Assembly (NCBI RefSeq): GCF_031759225.1
Contig: NZ_CP134494.1
Coordinates: 3,780,501 to 3,844,500 of the forward strand
From: Mesobacillus jeotgali
GTDB lineage: Bacteria > Bacillota > Bacilli > Bacillales > Cytobacillaceae
Length of the DNA stretch: 64,000 bases
Direction: 5' to 3'
Shown here: one piece after another, positions 35,431 through 44,147 of the stretch
Numbering within the stretch: the stretch's first letter is position 1
Layout of the letters: every line of letters starts with the position of its first letter
Notes under the pieces: model-generated
Database searches by the model: none
The model's input: the letters and a program-made list of their open reading frames with translations, nothing else
Told to the model about the DNA's origin: nothing
Program-made: the position numbers and the translations under genes

Positions 35431-35841
35431 TTTCCATACCTCCCAGTAGTGCTGTCTCTTTTTCTACTAATAAGGCTAGCATTTGTAACATAGTTATTCA
35501 TGGTCCAATAAGTACCAGTTAAGAAAGAGGTCATCAATCCACTGTAAACGCTTGATCTTTTTTAAACCTAGAAATTAATCCCATCCATGCAGACTTTCCT
35601 TCAATAACCAGCACTGTAATTAAACGGCTCTAATTTTACATCGTGTTACAAGTTTGTAACTTGGCGATTTGCTTATTTTGCAAAAATCAAACTCCGAAAC
35701 TCACAAGCATTTAATAGAGATTTACGAGAGAAATTTATTTATATCGATTCCTTATTTAAAATAATTATAATTAAGTATTGATTTTTAATTGAAAAGTGTT
35801 ATCATTTAGCTATAAACAAAATTTAAAACAAAGGCGGGATC
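35431..35841. other. Divergent intergenic region before the catalase gene
   Basis: 411 bp of A/T-rich DNA between the hydrolase start and the catalase start. Apart from the PerR-type box at 35756-35770 and weak A/T-rich promoter-like tracts, I see no gene or repeat. Confidence 0.6.
35756..35770 (+). promoter_or_regulatory. PerR box of the catalase gene
   Basis: TTAAAATAATTATAA matches the Bacillus PerR consensus TTATAATNATTATAA at 14 of 15 positions. It lies 72 bp upstream of the catalase start, in promoter range. PerR loses DNA binding when oxidised by peroxide, which would induce the catalase. Confidence 0.8.
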
Positions 35842-37305
35842 ATGATGAGCAATAATCAAAATAAGCAACTTACCACAAGCTGGGGAGCGCCGGTTGGGGA
35901 CAACCAGAACTCCATGACTGCAGGACATAGAGGTCCTACTTTACTGCAGGATGTACACTTGTTGGAAAAATTGGCGCACTTTAACCGTGAGCGTGTGCCG
36001 GAGCGTGTTGTGCATGCAAAAGGTGCCGGAGCACACGGCTATTTTGAAGTGACAAATGATCTGACACAATATACAAAGGCTGCTTTTTTATCAGAGGTTG
36101 GCAAGAAGACACCGATGTTCATCCGCTTCTCAACCGTTGCCGGAGAACTTGGATCAGCGGATACTGTCCGTGACCCACGCGGCTTCGCAGTGAAGTTTTA
36201 TACAGAGGAAGGAAACTATGATATCGTCGGGAACAATACTCCTGTATTCTTCATCAGCGACGCGATCAAGTTCCCTGACTTCATCCATACACAAAAAAGG
36301 AACCCACAGACTCACCTGAAGGATCCAAATGCTGTTTGGGATTTCTGGTCCCTTTCACCAGAATCACTGCACCAGGTAACGATTCTGATGTCTGACCGAG
36401 GTATCCCTGCCACACTCCGACATATGCACGGTTTTGGCAGCCATACATTCAAATGGACAAATGCTGAAGGAGATGGAGTCTGGATTAAGTACCATTTCAA
36501 GACAGAGCAAGGCGTGAAAAACCTGACAGCTGATGTGGCTGCAAAAATTGCCGGCGAAAATCCTGATTATCATACAGAAGATCTCTTCAACGCAATTGAA
36601 GCGGGAGACTTCCCTGCATGGAAGCTTTATGTCCAGATCATGCCGTTAGAGGATGCGAACACGTACCGATTCGATCCATTCGATGTCACGAAGGTTTGGT
36701 CACAGAAAGACTATCCATTGATTGAAGTTGGCCGCATGGTATTGAACCGCAACCCTGAAAATTATTTTGCAGAAGTTGAACAGGCAACCTTCTCTCCTGG
36801 AACGCTCGTACCTGGTATTGATGTATCACCAGACAAAATGCTTCAAGGCCGACTGTTTGCGTATGCTGATGCCCACCGTTACCGTGTGGGCGCAAATCAT
36901 CAGCACCTTCCAATCAACAGGCCAAAATCGGAAGTGAACTCCTATCAGCGTGACGGCCAGATGCGCTTTGACGGCAATGGCGGCAAATCAGTAAACTACG
37001 AGCCTAATAGTTTCGGAGGACCTACTGAAGTGAAAGAGCACAAGCAGGCATCCTTCCCTGTCAGCGGCATTGCCGAAAATGTTGGGTATGACCATAACGA
37101 CCATTACACTCAAGCAGGTGACCTGTACCGCTTGATGAGCGAGGAAGAACGTGAGCGCCTTGTCGCTAACATTGTCGCTGCCATGAAGCCAGTTCAGCGC
37201 GACGATATCAAGCTTCGCCAGATCGGCCACTTCTACAAAGCAGATCCTGAATACGGCACACGCATTGCTCAAGGATTGGGCCTTCAGGTTCCGCAGGAAG
37301 TTTAA
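35842..37305 (+). CDS. katA: Vegetative haem catalase
   Basis: 487-residue monofunctional catalase converting hydrogen peroxide to water and oxygen. Typical segments are [41 protein letters not shown] with the distal His, [40 protein letters not shown] with the conserved Asn, and the proximal tyrosine motif [17 protein letters not shown]. Clade and length fit Bacillus KatA. It is monocistronic, with its own terminator and a PerR box, so peroxide induction is expected. Confidence 0.97.
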   Translation: MMSNNQNKQLTTSWGAPVGDNQNSMTAGHRGPTLLQDVHLLEKLAHFNRERVPERVVHAKGAGAHGYFEVTNDLTQYTKAAFLSEVGKKTPMFIRFSTVAGELGSADTVRDPRGFAVKFYTEEGNYDIVGNNTPVFFISDAIKFPDFIHTQKRNPQTHLKDPNAVWDFWSLSPESLHQVTILMSDRGIPATLRHMHGFGSHTFKWTNAEGDGVWIKYHFKTEQGVKNLTADVAAKIAGENPDYHTEDLFNAIEAGDFPAWKLYVQIMPLEDANTYRFDPFDVTKVWSQKDYPLIEVGRMVLNRNPENYFAEVEQATFSPGTLVPGIDVSPDKMLQGRLFAYADAHRYRVGANHQHLPINRPKSEVNSYQRDGQMRFDGNGGKSVNYEPNSFGGPTEVKEHKQASFPVSGIAENVGYDHNDHYTQAGDLYRLMSEEERERLVANIVAAMKPVQRDDIKLRQIGHFYKADPEYGTRIAQGLGLQVPQEV

Positions 37306-37317
37306 TAGAACATGCAA

Positions 37318-37348
37318 ACGGATGCCACTAAGGGCATCCGTTATTTTA
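37318..37348 (+). terminator. Terminator of katA
   Basis: ACGGATGCC-actaag-GGCATCCGT followed by TATTTT, 12 bp past the stop. Confidence 0.9.
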
Positions 37349-37373
37349 CATATAAGCTGATTGGATTGATTTT

Positions 37374-37700
37374 ATCGGACAAACCCAGGACGATTTCCCA
37401 TGAAAGTGTCCGTTAGAAGGGCTCTATCGGACAAACTCGGGATGATTTCCCCTGAAAGTGTCCATTAGAAGGGATCTATCGGTCAAACTCAGGACGATTT
37501 CCCGTGAAAGTGTCCGTTAGAAGGGCTCTATCGGACAAACTCGGGATGATTTCCTGTGAAAGTGTCCGTTAGAAGGGCTCTATCGGACAAACTCAGGACG
37601 ATTTCCTGTGAAAGTGTCGGTTAGAAGGGCTCTATTGGTCATTTTCACGATGATTTTTCCGAAAAGTGTCCATTAGGCTGGCTCTATAGATTTAACCCAG
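37374..37700. repeat. 52-bp-period hairpin array (TCGGACA family)
   Basis: TCGGACA-type arms start at 37375, 37427, 37479, 37531, 37583, 37635 and, degenerate, 37687: exactly 52 bp apart. Within each unit TCGGACA pairs with TGTCCG about 25 bp downstream, and an inner CAGGA/TCCTG or CGGGA/TCCC pairing is present in several units. A 14-bp spacer TTAGAAGGGCTCTA links units. In the unit at 37635 the outer arm changes to TTGG...CCA, keeping a pair. Bracketed by plus-strand terminators on both sides. No coding potential. Confidence 0.95.
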
Positions 37701-37703
37701 GAA

Positions 37704-37736
37704 AAGAATGCCTTTTAAGCGGGCATTCTTTTTTTA
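37704..37736 (+). terminator. Terminator downstream of the 52-bp array
   Basis: AAGAATGCC-ttttaagc-GGGCATTCTT followed by TTTTT. It lies between the array and the sigma factor gene and would isolate the latter from read-through. Confidence 0.85.
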
Positions 37737-37805
37737 CTGGAAAAATTTAATTTTCACCAATAAATGATACTGGCGAATCGTTTACTATATAGAAGGAGGT
37801 GCAAG

Positions 37806-38315
37806 ATGAACCAAACAAATTTGCATCAGCATAACGAACCAGTGGATAGTAATCTGGCATTCAAGCAGTTATACGATTTACATAAAAAAAATGTCTTTGC
37901 CATGGCGTTATCTATCTTAAGAGATTCGTCCCTTGCAGAAGATGTATTACAAGAAACTTTCATTAAACTTTATCAACACCAGAAACTTCAGGATATTCCC
38001 AATGTGAAGGCATGGCTGCTTAGTGTTTCGAGGAATGCGTCTCTGGATCTCTATCGCAGGAAGAAGCGTGAGATCACTGGGTTTGATGAACAATACTTCG
38101 ACCAGGAGTACTGTAAGAGCACAGATCCTCTCGACAGAATGATTTTGATGAAATACCTTGAATTGCTGGACAGCGAAGAAAGACAAATTGTTGTCTTAAA
38201 GGACATATCAGGTCTGAAGCACAGGGAGATTGCCAAAATCATTGAAATGCCATTGGGAACAGTCCTGTGGAAGTATCAAAAGGCTTTAAACAAGCTGAGA
38301 AAAAGTATCGACTAA
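37806..38315 (+). CDS. ECF-type RNA polymerase sigma factor
   Basis: 169-residue sigma-70 family protein of the ECF group, from the ATG at 37806 with GAAGGAGGTG. Region 2 (about 20-95) includes LFDLHKKNVFAMALSIL-like text as LYDLHKKNVFAMALSIL, AEDVLQETFIKLYQH and VKAWLLSVSRNASLDLYRRKK. Region 4 (about 108-165) includes LLDSEERQIVVLKDISGLKHREIAKIIEMPLGTV. It is followed at 12 bp by its probable anti-sigma gene. Target promoters are unknown, and I see no clear ECF autoregulatory promoter. Confidence 0.92.
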   Translation: MNQTNLHQHNEPVDSNLAFKQLYDLHKKNVFAMALSILRDSSLAEDVLQETFIKLYQHQKLQDIPNVKAWLLSVSRNASLDLYRRKKREITGFDEQYFDQEYCKSTDPLDRMILMKYLELLDSEERQIVVLKDISGLKHREIAKIIEMPLGTVLWKYQKALNKLRKSID

Positions 38316-38327
38316 GGAGGCATTGGG

Positions 38328-39443
38328 ATGGATAAAAAGGAAATGCTAAATCATTTGGATCAAGCCATTGAAAAGCAAGTGCAGGATGTTTGGGATGAAC
38401 TAAACAGCAAACTGCATAATATAGAAGCACAAAAGGTTGTCATCATGCCTGTCAGCAAGACTCCTCCTAAAAAAGGAATTGCATATAAAAGGTTAGCCAT
38501 TGTTGCTGCTGTCTGCATAATGGCTGTCTCTGCACTGACTTTTACTCCTGCACTTGCGGCAATCCAAGAGATATATGATAAATTATTTTCGAGTGAACAC
38601 ATAGATGATAAAGGTGTCCGGATGGCCGTCCATGCTGGACAGGGGCAGGTATTGGACCAGAGTTTTCATGACGAAGAAAATGGTATCACTGTCCACTTCC
38701 AAAGCGTGATGACGGATGACAAGGAGACCAAGCTCCTATTCACTTATCAAAGTGAGAAAACAGATTTGGAGAATTATTATGTTGATATCTTTGAGGGAAA
38801 AAGCTCGATTTACCTGATAACAAATGACCAAAAGGTGAAATTGGATAATGTCGGCTGGGGCAGCAGGTATTATGACCAAAAAGAAAATAAAGTTGCCGAA
38901 GCTTTGTCCTTTGAGTCTGTTAAGAACTTTGAGGGCCAGGATATTCGCTTGGAAATTGAAAATTTAACCATCTATACGGAAACAAAAACAGATAGTATCG
39001 AAACAATATGGCCGCTTGAATTCAAGCTGGACGAATCTGCTGTTTCTAATCGTGAAATTGTCATCCTAAATAAAGAGTTCACTTTTAACAATGAAGCCTA
39101 TGTCATTAAACAAGTAGAATTTTCCGAAATGGAAACGCGAGTTGTCGTCACAGGTTCAGACACGAAATTGATTACCGAGAATGGGATGACGTATCGAGTG
39201 ATGAGCAAATTGGAACATCAGTACCTTAATGCCAGGAAGGTAGATAAGGAGCGCGGCTACTATGTGGATTACTCAAAGCCTGGTGTTTTCCTCTCCTCGG
39301 CTGGCGAAAAAGCTGACCCAATCTTCAGCAAAGGCGAAGTCGAAGGCGGCAAAGACGAATATATCATGACCTTCGCGCCGGTCAAGGAACGTGACAATTG
39401 TGTCCTTGAAGTTGGCGAAGACCTCTCCATTACATTGAAATAA
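38328..39443 (+). CDS. Membrane anti-sigma factor-like protein (DUF4179)
   Basis: 371-residue protein with a cytosolic N-terminal part (about 1-50, likely sigma-binding), one membrane helix (about 56-79, LAIVAAVCIMAVSALTF), and a large extracytoplasmic DUF4179 domain (about 80-371) rich in beta structure, e.g. FHDEENGITVHFQSVMTDDKETKLLFTY. No zinc-binding H-x3-C-x2-C motif is evident in the N-terminus. Genes of this type follow ECF sigma genes in many Bacillaceae and are taken to hold the sigma factor until an envelope signal arrives. The signal is unknown. Confidence 0.8.
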   Translation: MDKKEMLNHLDQAIEKQVQDVWDELNSKLHNIEAQKVVIMPVSKTPPKKGIAYKRLAIVAAVCIMAVSALTFTPALAAIQEIYDKLFSSEHIDDKGVRMAVHAGQGQVLDQSFHDEENGITVHFQSVMTDDKETKLLFTYQSEKTDLENYYVDIFEGKSSIYLITNDQKVKLDNVGWGSRYYDQKENKVAEALSFESVKNFEGQDIRLEIENLTIYTETKTDSIETIWPLEFKLDESAVSNREIVILNKEFTFNNEAYVIKQVEFSEMETRVVVTGSDTKLITENGMTYRVMSKLEHQYLNARKVDKERGYYVDYSKPGVFLSSAGEKADPIFSKGEVEGGKDEYIMTFAPVKERDNCVLEVGEDLSITLK

Positions 39444-39447
39444 CATA

Positions 39448-39482
39448 AAAGCAGGCCGGTGTGAAAACCCGGCCTGCCTTCG
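39448..39482. terminator. Terminator between the anti-sigma and azoreductase genes
   Basis: GCAGGCCGG...CCGGCCTGC hairpin between convergent genes. T-rich on the plus side, A-rich on the other, so probably bidirectional. Confidence 0.85.
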
Positions 39483-39494
39483 TTTGTGCTTTTA

Positions 39495-40130
39495 TTAGAA
39501 TGTATGTGCCAAATCCTTAGCACGCGCGATTCCGTTTTCTTTGATTTCCTGTGCTTTTTCCGGGTTCGCATTGTGGCCTTCGAGGTAAAGGCATTCCATC
39601 GAAGGTACACCGAAGAAGTTCATCATTGTTTCGATGTAGCGATTTCCCATTTCCATGTTCGCTGCTGGTCCTTCTGAGTAGTAACCGCCTCGAGCCTGGA
39701 TATGAAGGGCTTTTTTGTCTGTCATCAAGCCGACAGGTCCTTCTTGTGTATATCTGAATGTTTTGCCTGCTACAGCAACTGCGTCCAGATATGCCTTCAT
39801 GACTGGAGGGAATGAGAAATTCCACAGTGGTGTCACGAAAACAAATTTGTCTGCTGCTGTGAACTGTTCAACCAGTTCAGCAAGACGTCCTACTTTTGAC
39901 TGTTCGTCTGCTGTCAGCTCAGTGAACTCTGTACCTTTTTGCAGTTTGCCCCAACCGCCTAATACGTCGGCATCAATGTAAGGAATGTTTTCCTTAAATA
40001 GATCAAGATGAATGATTTCGTCATTCTGGTTCTGCTCTTTGTACGTATCTATGAATGCTTTTCCTGCTGCAAGACTGAAAGATTGTTCTTCAGTCAGCGG
40101 GTGTGCTGTGATGTATAAAACTTTAGCCAT
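39495..40130 (-). CDS. azoR: FMN-dependent NADH:quinone/azo oxidoreductase
   Basis: 211-residue flavodoxin-fold enzyme. Signatures are [20 protein letters not shown] (FMN phosphate loop), [23 protein letters not shown], and [17 protein letters not shown] (GGYY-type loop). It reduces quinones and azo compounds by two electrons, removing electrophiles. B. subtilis has AzoR1 and AzoR2, which are induced by quinone stress. Here an MhqR-like inverted repeat lies 50-80 bp upstream and an electrophile-linked VOC protein follows in the same direction. Confidence 0.92.
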   Translation of the reverse strand: MAKVLYITAHPLTEEQSFSLAAGKAFIDTYKEQNQNDEIIHLDLFKENIPYIDADVLGGWGKLQKGTEFTELTADEQSKVGRLAELVEQFTAADKFVFVTPLWNFSFPPVMKAYLDAVAVAGKTFRYTQEGPVGLMTDKKALHIQARGGYYSEGPAANMEMGNRYIETMMNFFGVPSMECLYLEGHNANPEKAQEIKENGIARAKDLAHTF

Positions 40131-40181
40131 GTTGTATTCCCACCTATTCTAAAAATTTTAACGCTATTTCGTAAAATATAA

Positions 40182-40212
40182 ATCTCGAATTTAAAATAGC
40201 TTACTTCGAGAT
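40182..40212 (-). promoter_or_regulatory. MhqR-like inverted repeat upstream of azoR
   Basis: ATCTCGAA (40182-40189) and TTCGAGAT (40205-40212) form a perfect 8-bp inverted repeat with a 15-bp spacer. The half-sites equal those of the reported MhqR operator ATCTCGAATTCGAGAT, but are spread apart. No mhqR gene is in the window. Confidence 0.55.
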
Positions 40213-40292
40213 ATTAAGCCGTTTTTCTTCAAAGGTCAAAAGAAATGCTCGTCTTTATCTTTGCTAAGTCTTCATTAAAAAGCACCCTGACC

Positions 40293-40330
40293 CAGCCTTG
40301 CACTGACATTCTCGAGGTGCAAGGCTTAGT
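40293..40330. repeat. Hairpin between azoR and the VOC gene
   Basis: AGCCTTGCAC / GTGCAAGGCT stem with a 12-nt loop, downstream of the VOC gene stop on its strand. It lacks a direct T-run, so termination is only possible. Confidence 0.5.
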
Positions 40331-40366
40331 CTTGGAAAAAGCCAAGTAATGGCGTTAACACTGTCA

Positions 40367-41227
40367 TCAGGACTTAGCTGTCACCAGCATGATACGGTTT
40401 CCAGAAGGATCTTCAGTAATGAATGTTCCTTTTTCTTTTGCCATATGCGCGCCGAGATCGTTAAGGCGGGCTACTGTTTCTTTCAATTTAACTTCATCCG
40501 CCAAAACCAGAGTATAAGATTGAAGACCAACACTATTGGCAGGCGGATTAGGAGCACCTACTCCATTCCAGGTGTTCAGCCCAATATGATGATGGTACTT
40601 TCCTGAAGAAATAAAGAGAGCCTGTGGTCCGTAACGGCTTACCACTTCAAAACCAAGTCCCTTTGTGTAAAATTCTTCTGTTTTTGTCAGTTCCGCAACG
40701 TGCAAATGGATATGTCCCATTACTGTTCCTGCAGGGAGACCATTCCATGTACCGCCAGTGTCCTCTGCAAGAAGGCTTTCTGCATCCAAAGCCTCAGTGA
40801 CCATCACCACCTGCTGCTGATTCCATTCCCATTTTGATGCTGGTCTGTCTGTATAAATTTCAATTCCATTCCCATCTGGATCTGCTAAATACAAAGCTTC
40901 ACTTACAAGATGGTCAGATGCCCCCTGCAATGGATAACGGATTTGCAGTAAATGCTTCAGGATCTTTGCCAGGTCAGCCCTGTCAGGCAGCAAAAGCGCG
41001 AAATGATACAGTCCAGTCGTCCTTCCCTTCTTCGGGATCATATCAGATGGCTGCTCGATGCTTAATAGCACCGTTTTTCCATCAGCAGTTAACTGAGCGG
41101 ATGTAGCCGTTTTTTCATATACCTTAAAACCAATCACTTCCTGATAAAAGGCAAGGGAGCGTTCCAGATTTTCTACTTTTAAATTTACTTGCCCCACAAA
41201 AGTGACGGGCGGTTGATGAAAGTTCAT
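40367..41227 (-). CDS. VOC-family ring-cleavage dioxygenase (CatE/MhqE type)
   Basis: 286-residue protein with two glyoxalase/dioxygenase modules: residues about 8-125 (FVGQVNLKVENLERSLAFYQEVIGF) and about 160-280 (GTVMGHIHLHVAELTKTEEFYTKGLGF). Metal ligands are expected at the His in MGHIHLHV, in KYHHHIGLNTW and at the C-terminal Glu. Such enzymes open catechols or hydroquinones in quinone detoxification (B. subtilis CatE, MhqE). I use the ATG at 41227, 8 nt from AGGAGG; the one at 41233 is too close. Divergent from the HxlR gene. Confidence 0.85.
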   Translation of the reverse strand: MNFHQPPVTFVGQVNLKVENLERSLAFYQEVIGFKVYEKTATSAQLTADGKTVLLSIEQPSDMIPKKGRTTGLYHFALLLPDRADLAKILKHLLQIRYPLQGASDHLVSEALYLADPDGNGIEIYTDRPASKWEWNQQQVVMVTEALDAESLLAEDTGGTWNGLPAGTVMGHIHLHVAELTKTEEFYTKGLGFEVVSRYGPQALFISSGKYHHHIGLNTWNGVGAPNPPANSVGLQSYTLVLADEVKLKETVARLNDLGAHMAKEKGTFITEDPSGNRIMLVTAKS

Positions 41228-41320
41228 ATTCATTTCCTCCTTTTTTGTAAAAGATCATATTATAAGCCATGATGGCCAAATTATGCTGTGTATATATACT
41301 GCCATTTTTCTTATTCATAT

Positions 41321-41343
41321 TAGTTACTTTATGTAAGTAACTA
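41321..41343. promoter_or_regulatory. Palindromic operator 1 between the VOC and HxlR genes
   Basis: TAGTTACTT (41321-41329) and AAGTAACTA (41335-41343), a perfect 9-bp inverted repeat with a 5-bp centre. Dyads of TACT/AGTA type are known targets of YodB/CatR-class HxlR regulators. Confidence 0.7.
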
Positions 41344-41371
41344 TATAACTGTAATTAAATTACGTCAAGTA

Positions 41372-41389
41372 TACTTTTTATAAAAAGTA
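41372..41389. promoter_or_regulatory. Palindromic operator 2 between the VOC and HxlR genes
   Basis: TACTTTTTATAAAAAGTA, a perfect 18-bp palindrome, 50 bp upstream of the HxlR start. Together with the palindrome at 41321-41343 it shares TACTT/AAGTA arms, so both may bind the same regulator. Confidence 0.7.
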
Positions 41390-41438
41390 ATTTATTTTTC
41401 AGATGATATGTTTATAATATTAGTAAGGAGTGATTGAT

Positions 41439-41747
41439 ATGGATAAGTCGATTTGTCCCAGATTTGAAAAAGCCATGACAATCCTAAGCCAGCGTTGGAC
41501 TGGAATGATCATATACCAGCTGCTGTCCGGACCGCAGCGTTTTTGTACGATTGAATCCTCTGTAGGAGTAAGCGGAAGAGTGCTTTCAGAGCGATTGAAA
41601 GATTTAGAAAGCGAAGGAATTGTAAGACGTGAAGTTCATCCTGAAACTCCAGTCCGAATTGAGTATTCATTGACCGAAAAAGGCAAGGCACTGGAACCTC
41701 TTATGAAGGAAATTGAAAAATGGTCACAGAACTGGCTGGAGGCATAA
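41439..41747 (+). CDS. HxlR-family redox-sensing transcriptional regulator (YodB/CatR type)
   Basis: 102-residue winged-helix repressor from the ATG at 41439 (AAGGAG at 8 nt). Core: KAMTILSQRWTGMIIYQLLSGPQRF, VSGRVLSERLKDLESEGIVRR and PVRIEYSLTEKGKAL. Cys6, in KSICPRFE, is at the position of the conserved redox-active cysteine of YodB and CatR, which form intersubunit disulfides or are alkylated by quinones. The adjacent divergent ring-cleavage enzyme and nearby azoreductase fit a quinone-stress regulon. A second cysteine for disulfide formation within the C-terminus is absent. Confidence 0.9.
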   Translation: MDKSICPRFEKAMTILSQRWTGMIIYQLLSGPQRFCTIESSVGVSGRVLSERLKDLESEGIVRREVHPETPVRIEYSLTEKGKALEPLMKEIEKWSQNWLEA

Positions 41748-41876
41748 ATAATAGATTCATTTAAAGCACCCGTTGATGGGTGCTTTTTACATTTTTTCAA
41801 GTTCATTTCAGTAGATTCTGTAAAAAAGAAAAAAGACGTATGGTATTAACACATACGTCTTACTTTCTTCAGCTTG

Positions 41877-42320
41877 TTATCTTCCCAGGAAAGCATTCAG
41901 CATCCATACATGCTTTTCCAGGCCAGAGTGAATGGACAGCAACAGGTCGCTTGTTGTTTCATCATTGACTTCCTCCGCCAGCTCCATTCCCTTCTTCAGT
42001 TCTTGGATCAGTGTTGAATAGTCAGCAACTACGCTTGCGACCATGTCAGTTGCAGTTTCATTTCCCGTTGCTTCTTTTACCGAGGCTAATTCCAGTGCCC
42101 CTGACATGGTTGCGACTGGTTTGTCACCCATTGCCAGCAATCTTTCTGCTAGCTCATCGATATGTAAGGCAGCTTCGTTGTACAGCTCTTCGAATTTAGC
42201 GTGCAGGGTGAAAAATTCCGGCCCTGTCACATACCAGTGGTAGTTATGGAGCTTGATGTAAAGTACAGTCCAGTTTGCGATTTGCTTGTTGACTGCCTGT
42301 GTCAATTCGTTTTTCATCAT
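41877..42320 (-). CDS. dps: Dps-family ferritin-like protein
   Basis: 147-residue four-helix-bundle protein that oxidises and stores iron as a 12-subunit shell and protects DNA from Fenton chemistry. Ferroxidase ligands are visible in [27 protein letters not shown] and [14 protein letters not shown] Lys-containing N-terminal tail is short, so DNA binding is unsure. The ATG is preceded by GGAGGG. A TATAAT sits at 42355-42350 on the minus strand; no good PerR box is visible, unlike at katA. Confidence 0.93.
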   Translation of the reverse strand: MMKNELTQAVNKQIANWTVLYIKLHNYHWYVTGPEFFTLHAKFEELYNEAALHIDELAERLLAMGDKPVATMSGALELASVKEATGNETATDMVASVVADYSTLIQELKKGMELAEEVNDETTSDLLLSIHSGLEKHVWMLNAFLGR

Positions 42321-42525
42321 GAATCCCTCCTATTCGTCAATACGGATTCATTATAGTCCAAGATTATCCAGCAGTGGGTTCATTAGCAGGATTGTTCACA
42401 GGAATGTCAACTTTTCAGACAAGTTATGTGCATTTTGCCGGGTCAAAAACCAAATTTCTCCATAAACTATACATAATAAAGTCATTATTTCTCCAAACTA
42501 TGCATAGAACTGGAGGTGTTGAAGA

Positions 42526-42738
42526 ATGGGTTTATTTAATGCGCTCAACCAATGGAGAAATTCAAGATACGAAAATCACCTTTCGAATATGAAGGACCAG
42601 AATAAATGCCCCGACTGCCATGGAAGAGGATATTACGCTTTTTCCGCTAATGAATTTGTTTACTATGCGGCACCATACGAATGTCCTGGCTGCAGCGGCA
42701 GTGGATTATATACAGATTGGAGCAATAGTACGACATAA
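42526..42738 (+). CDS. Small DnaJ-type zinc-finger protein
   Basis: 70-residue protein with two C-x-x-C-x-G-x-G knuckles, CPDCHGRGYY (about 28-37) and CPGCSGSGLY (about 53-62), the pattern of the DnaJ cysteine-rich region, which would bind one zinc. An amphipathic N-terminus (MGLFNALNQWRNSRYENHL) precedes. The site GGAGG and a terminator just after the stop support it. Similar stand-alone zinc-knuckle proteins occur in Bacillus; function unknown. Confidence 0.75.
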   Translation: MGLFNALNQWRNSRYENHLSNMKDQNKCPDCHGRGYYAFSANEFVYYAAPYECPGCSGSGLYTDWSNSTT

Positions 42739-42772
42739 AAATGGCCACTGCTTGTGCAGAGGCCATTTTTTT
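42737..42772. terminator. Terminator between the zinc-finger and namZ genes
   Basis: AAAATGGCC...GGCCATTTTTTT hairpin between convergent genes. Confidence 0.88.
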
Positions 42773-42776
42773 CCAC

Positions 42777-44039
42777 TTAATAGAGAAGGTACTTTTCCCT
42801 CACCTGTTTGAACTCTTTCAAATCATCTTCCCACATGGACTGGATTTCTTCGACGGATGTCCCCGCTTCGATTTCCTCCCTTATCCACCCGTTTCCTGTC
42901 AGAAGGTCGAAGAAGGAAATCCCTTTGCTGTCTTCTGCGCGGAATTCGAAGTCTTCAGGATACATATCATGAATCGTTTTTACAATATGAAGCCCTGTTA
43001 CAATCGGCTCAAACGATTCATAGTCGGTAATATGAATCTGGATTCCATGTGATAGTTTGCCTGAATGCTTTGAGAATGTCGGGGTGAATGAAGCTGCCCG
43101 GAATTTCACTCCCGGAAGATCCAAGGAATTCAATTCAGCAGCCAGTTCATCCGAATTGATGAACGGAGCACCGATCAGCTCAAACGGTTTTGTTGTTCCT
43201 CTTCCTTCAGATACATTGGTTCCTTCAATCAGTGCGGCTCCAGGATAGACAAAGGCCGTGTCGAGTGTAGGCATGTTTGGTGATGGCATGACAAACTCAA
43301 GAGGTGTTTCATCATAATTCATCGTGCGCTTCCATCGGTCCATCTCTACGACTGTCAAGTCTGCGCCAATATTGAATTCTTCATTGAAGAGCATAGCCAG
43401 CTCTCCAACTGTCATGCCGTGGCGAAGCGGGATTTCATAGTTTCCTACAAAGGATTTATATTCCGTTTCAAGGACAGGTCCTTCAACCTTAACACCGCCA
43501 AGCGGGTTCGGTCGGTCAAGCACGATGAATGGGATATCGTTTTCCTTTGCCGCTTCCATTGCATAAGCCATCGTGTAAATATACGTATAGAATCTTGTAC
43601 CTACATCCTGGATATCAAACAGCAGGACGTCCACATTTTCGAGCATATCTGGTGTGGGTTTTTTCGTTTTCCCGTAAAGGCTGTATACAGGAAGCTGTGT
43701 TTTTTCATCGATATAGTACTCGACATATGCCCCAGCCTGAGCGCTTCCGCGAACTCCATGCTCTGGTCCATAAAGTGCTGTCAACTCGACATCAGGGTCG
43801 TTGAAAAGCAGATCGACGACACTCGTCAGGTTTTGGTCTACTCCAGTAGGATTCGTGATCAGTCCGACACGCTTTCCTTTGATCAAGTCTTTGTGGTCTT
43901 CAAGCAATGCCTCTGCACCAACCTTGAATTTCTTCAGATCCTGGCTCTTGCCCTGCCCGCTATCATGATTTGCCAATGCAATGGTCAATGAAGAGAGAAT
44001 GAGGACGGTCGTCAATAATGCTGCCAGCCATTTTTTCAA
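42777..44039 (-). CDS. namZ: Exo-beta-N-acetylmuramidase (DUF1343)
   Basis: 420-residue secreted enzyme of the YbbC/NamZ family that removes terminal MurNAc from peptidoglycan fragments. Start uncertain: TTG at 44039 has AGGAG at 8 nt and gives a clean signal peptide (MKKWLAALLTTVLILSS); the ATG at 44045 is only 2 nt away from that site. Recognisable: GKRVGLITNPTGVDQ, ALYGPEHGVRG, VLLFDIQDVGTRFYTYIYTM, FIVLDRPNPLGG and the C-terminal NARF/EIH-like FRAASFTPTFSKH. Third gene of amiE-nagZ-namZ, as in B. subtilis ybbEDC. Confidence 0.9.
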   Translation of the reverse strand: MKKWLAALLTTVLILSSLTIALANHDSGQGKSQDLKKFKVGAEALLEDHKDLIKGKRVGLITNPTGVDQNLTSVVDLLFNDPDVELTALYGPEHGVRGSAQAGAYVEYYIDEKTQLPVYSLYGKTKKPTPDMLENVDVLLFDIQDVGTRFYTYIYTMAYAMEAAKENDIPFIVLDRPNPLGGVKVEGPVLETEYKSFVGNYEIPLRHGMTVGELAMLFNEEFNIGADLTVVEMDRWKRTMNYDETPLEFVMPSPNMPTLDTAFVYPGAALIEGTNVSEGRGTTKPFELIGAPFINSDELAAELNSLDLPGVKFRAASFTPTFSKHSGKLSHGIQIHITDYESFEPIVTGLHIVKTIHDMYPEDFEFRAEDSKGISFFDLLTGNGWIREEIEAGTSVEEIQSMWEDDLKEFKQVREKYLLY

Positions 44040-44147
44040 GATCATCACTCCTGTTTTACTAGATTTTAAGACTATTAATTATCAGTTCGAACATATACTT
44101 TTCTAAATCTATGGCGGGCGTCCTTCACGAAGCCCACCATATAATTT

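Noticed and set aside
37374..37700. CRISPR array
   Set aside because: Whole 52-bp units are near-identical, with no unique spacer sequences and no cas genes.
42321..42370. PerR box at dps
   Set aside because: TATAAT-like sequence is present but no 7-1-7 palindrome; it reads as a -10 box.
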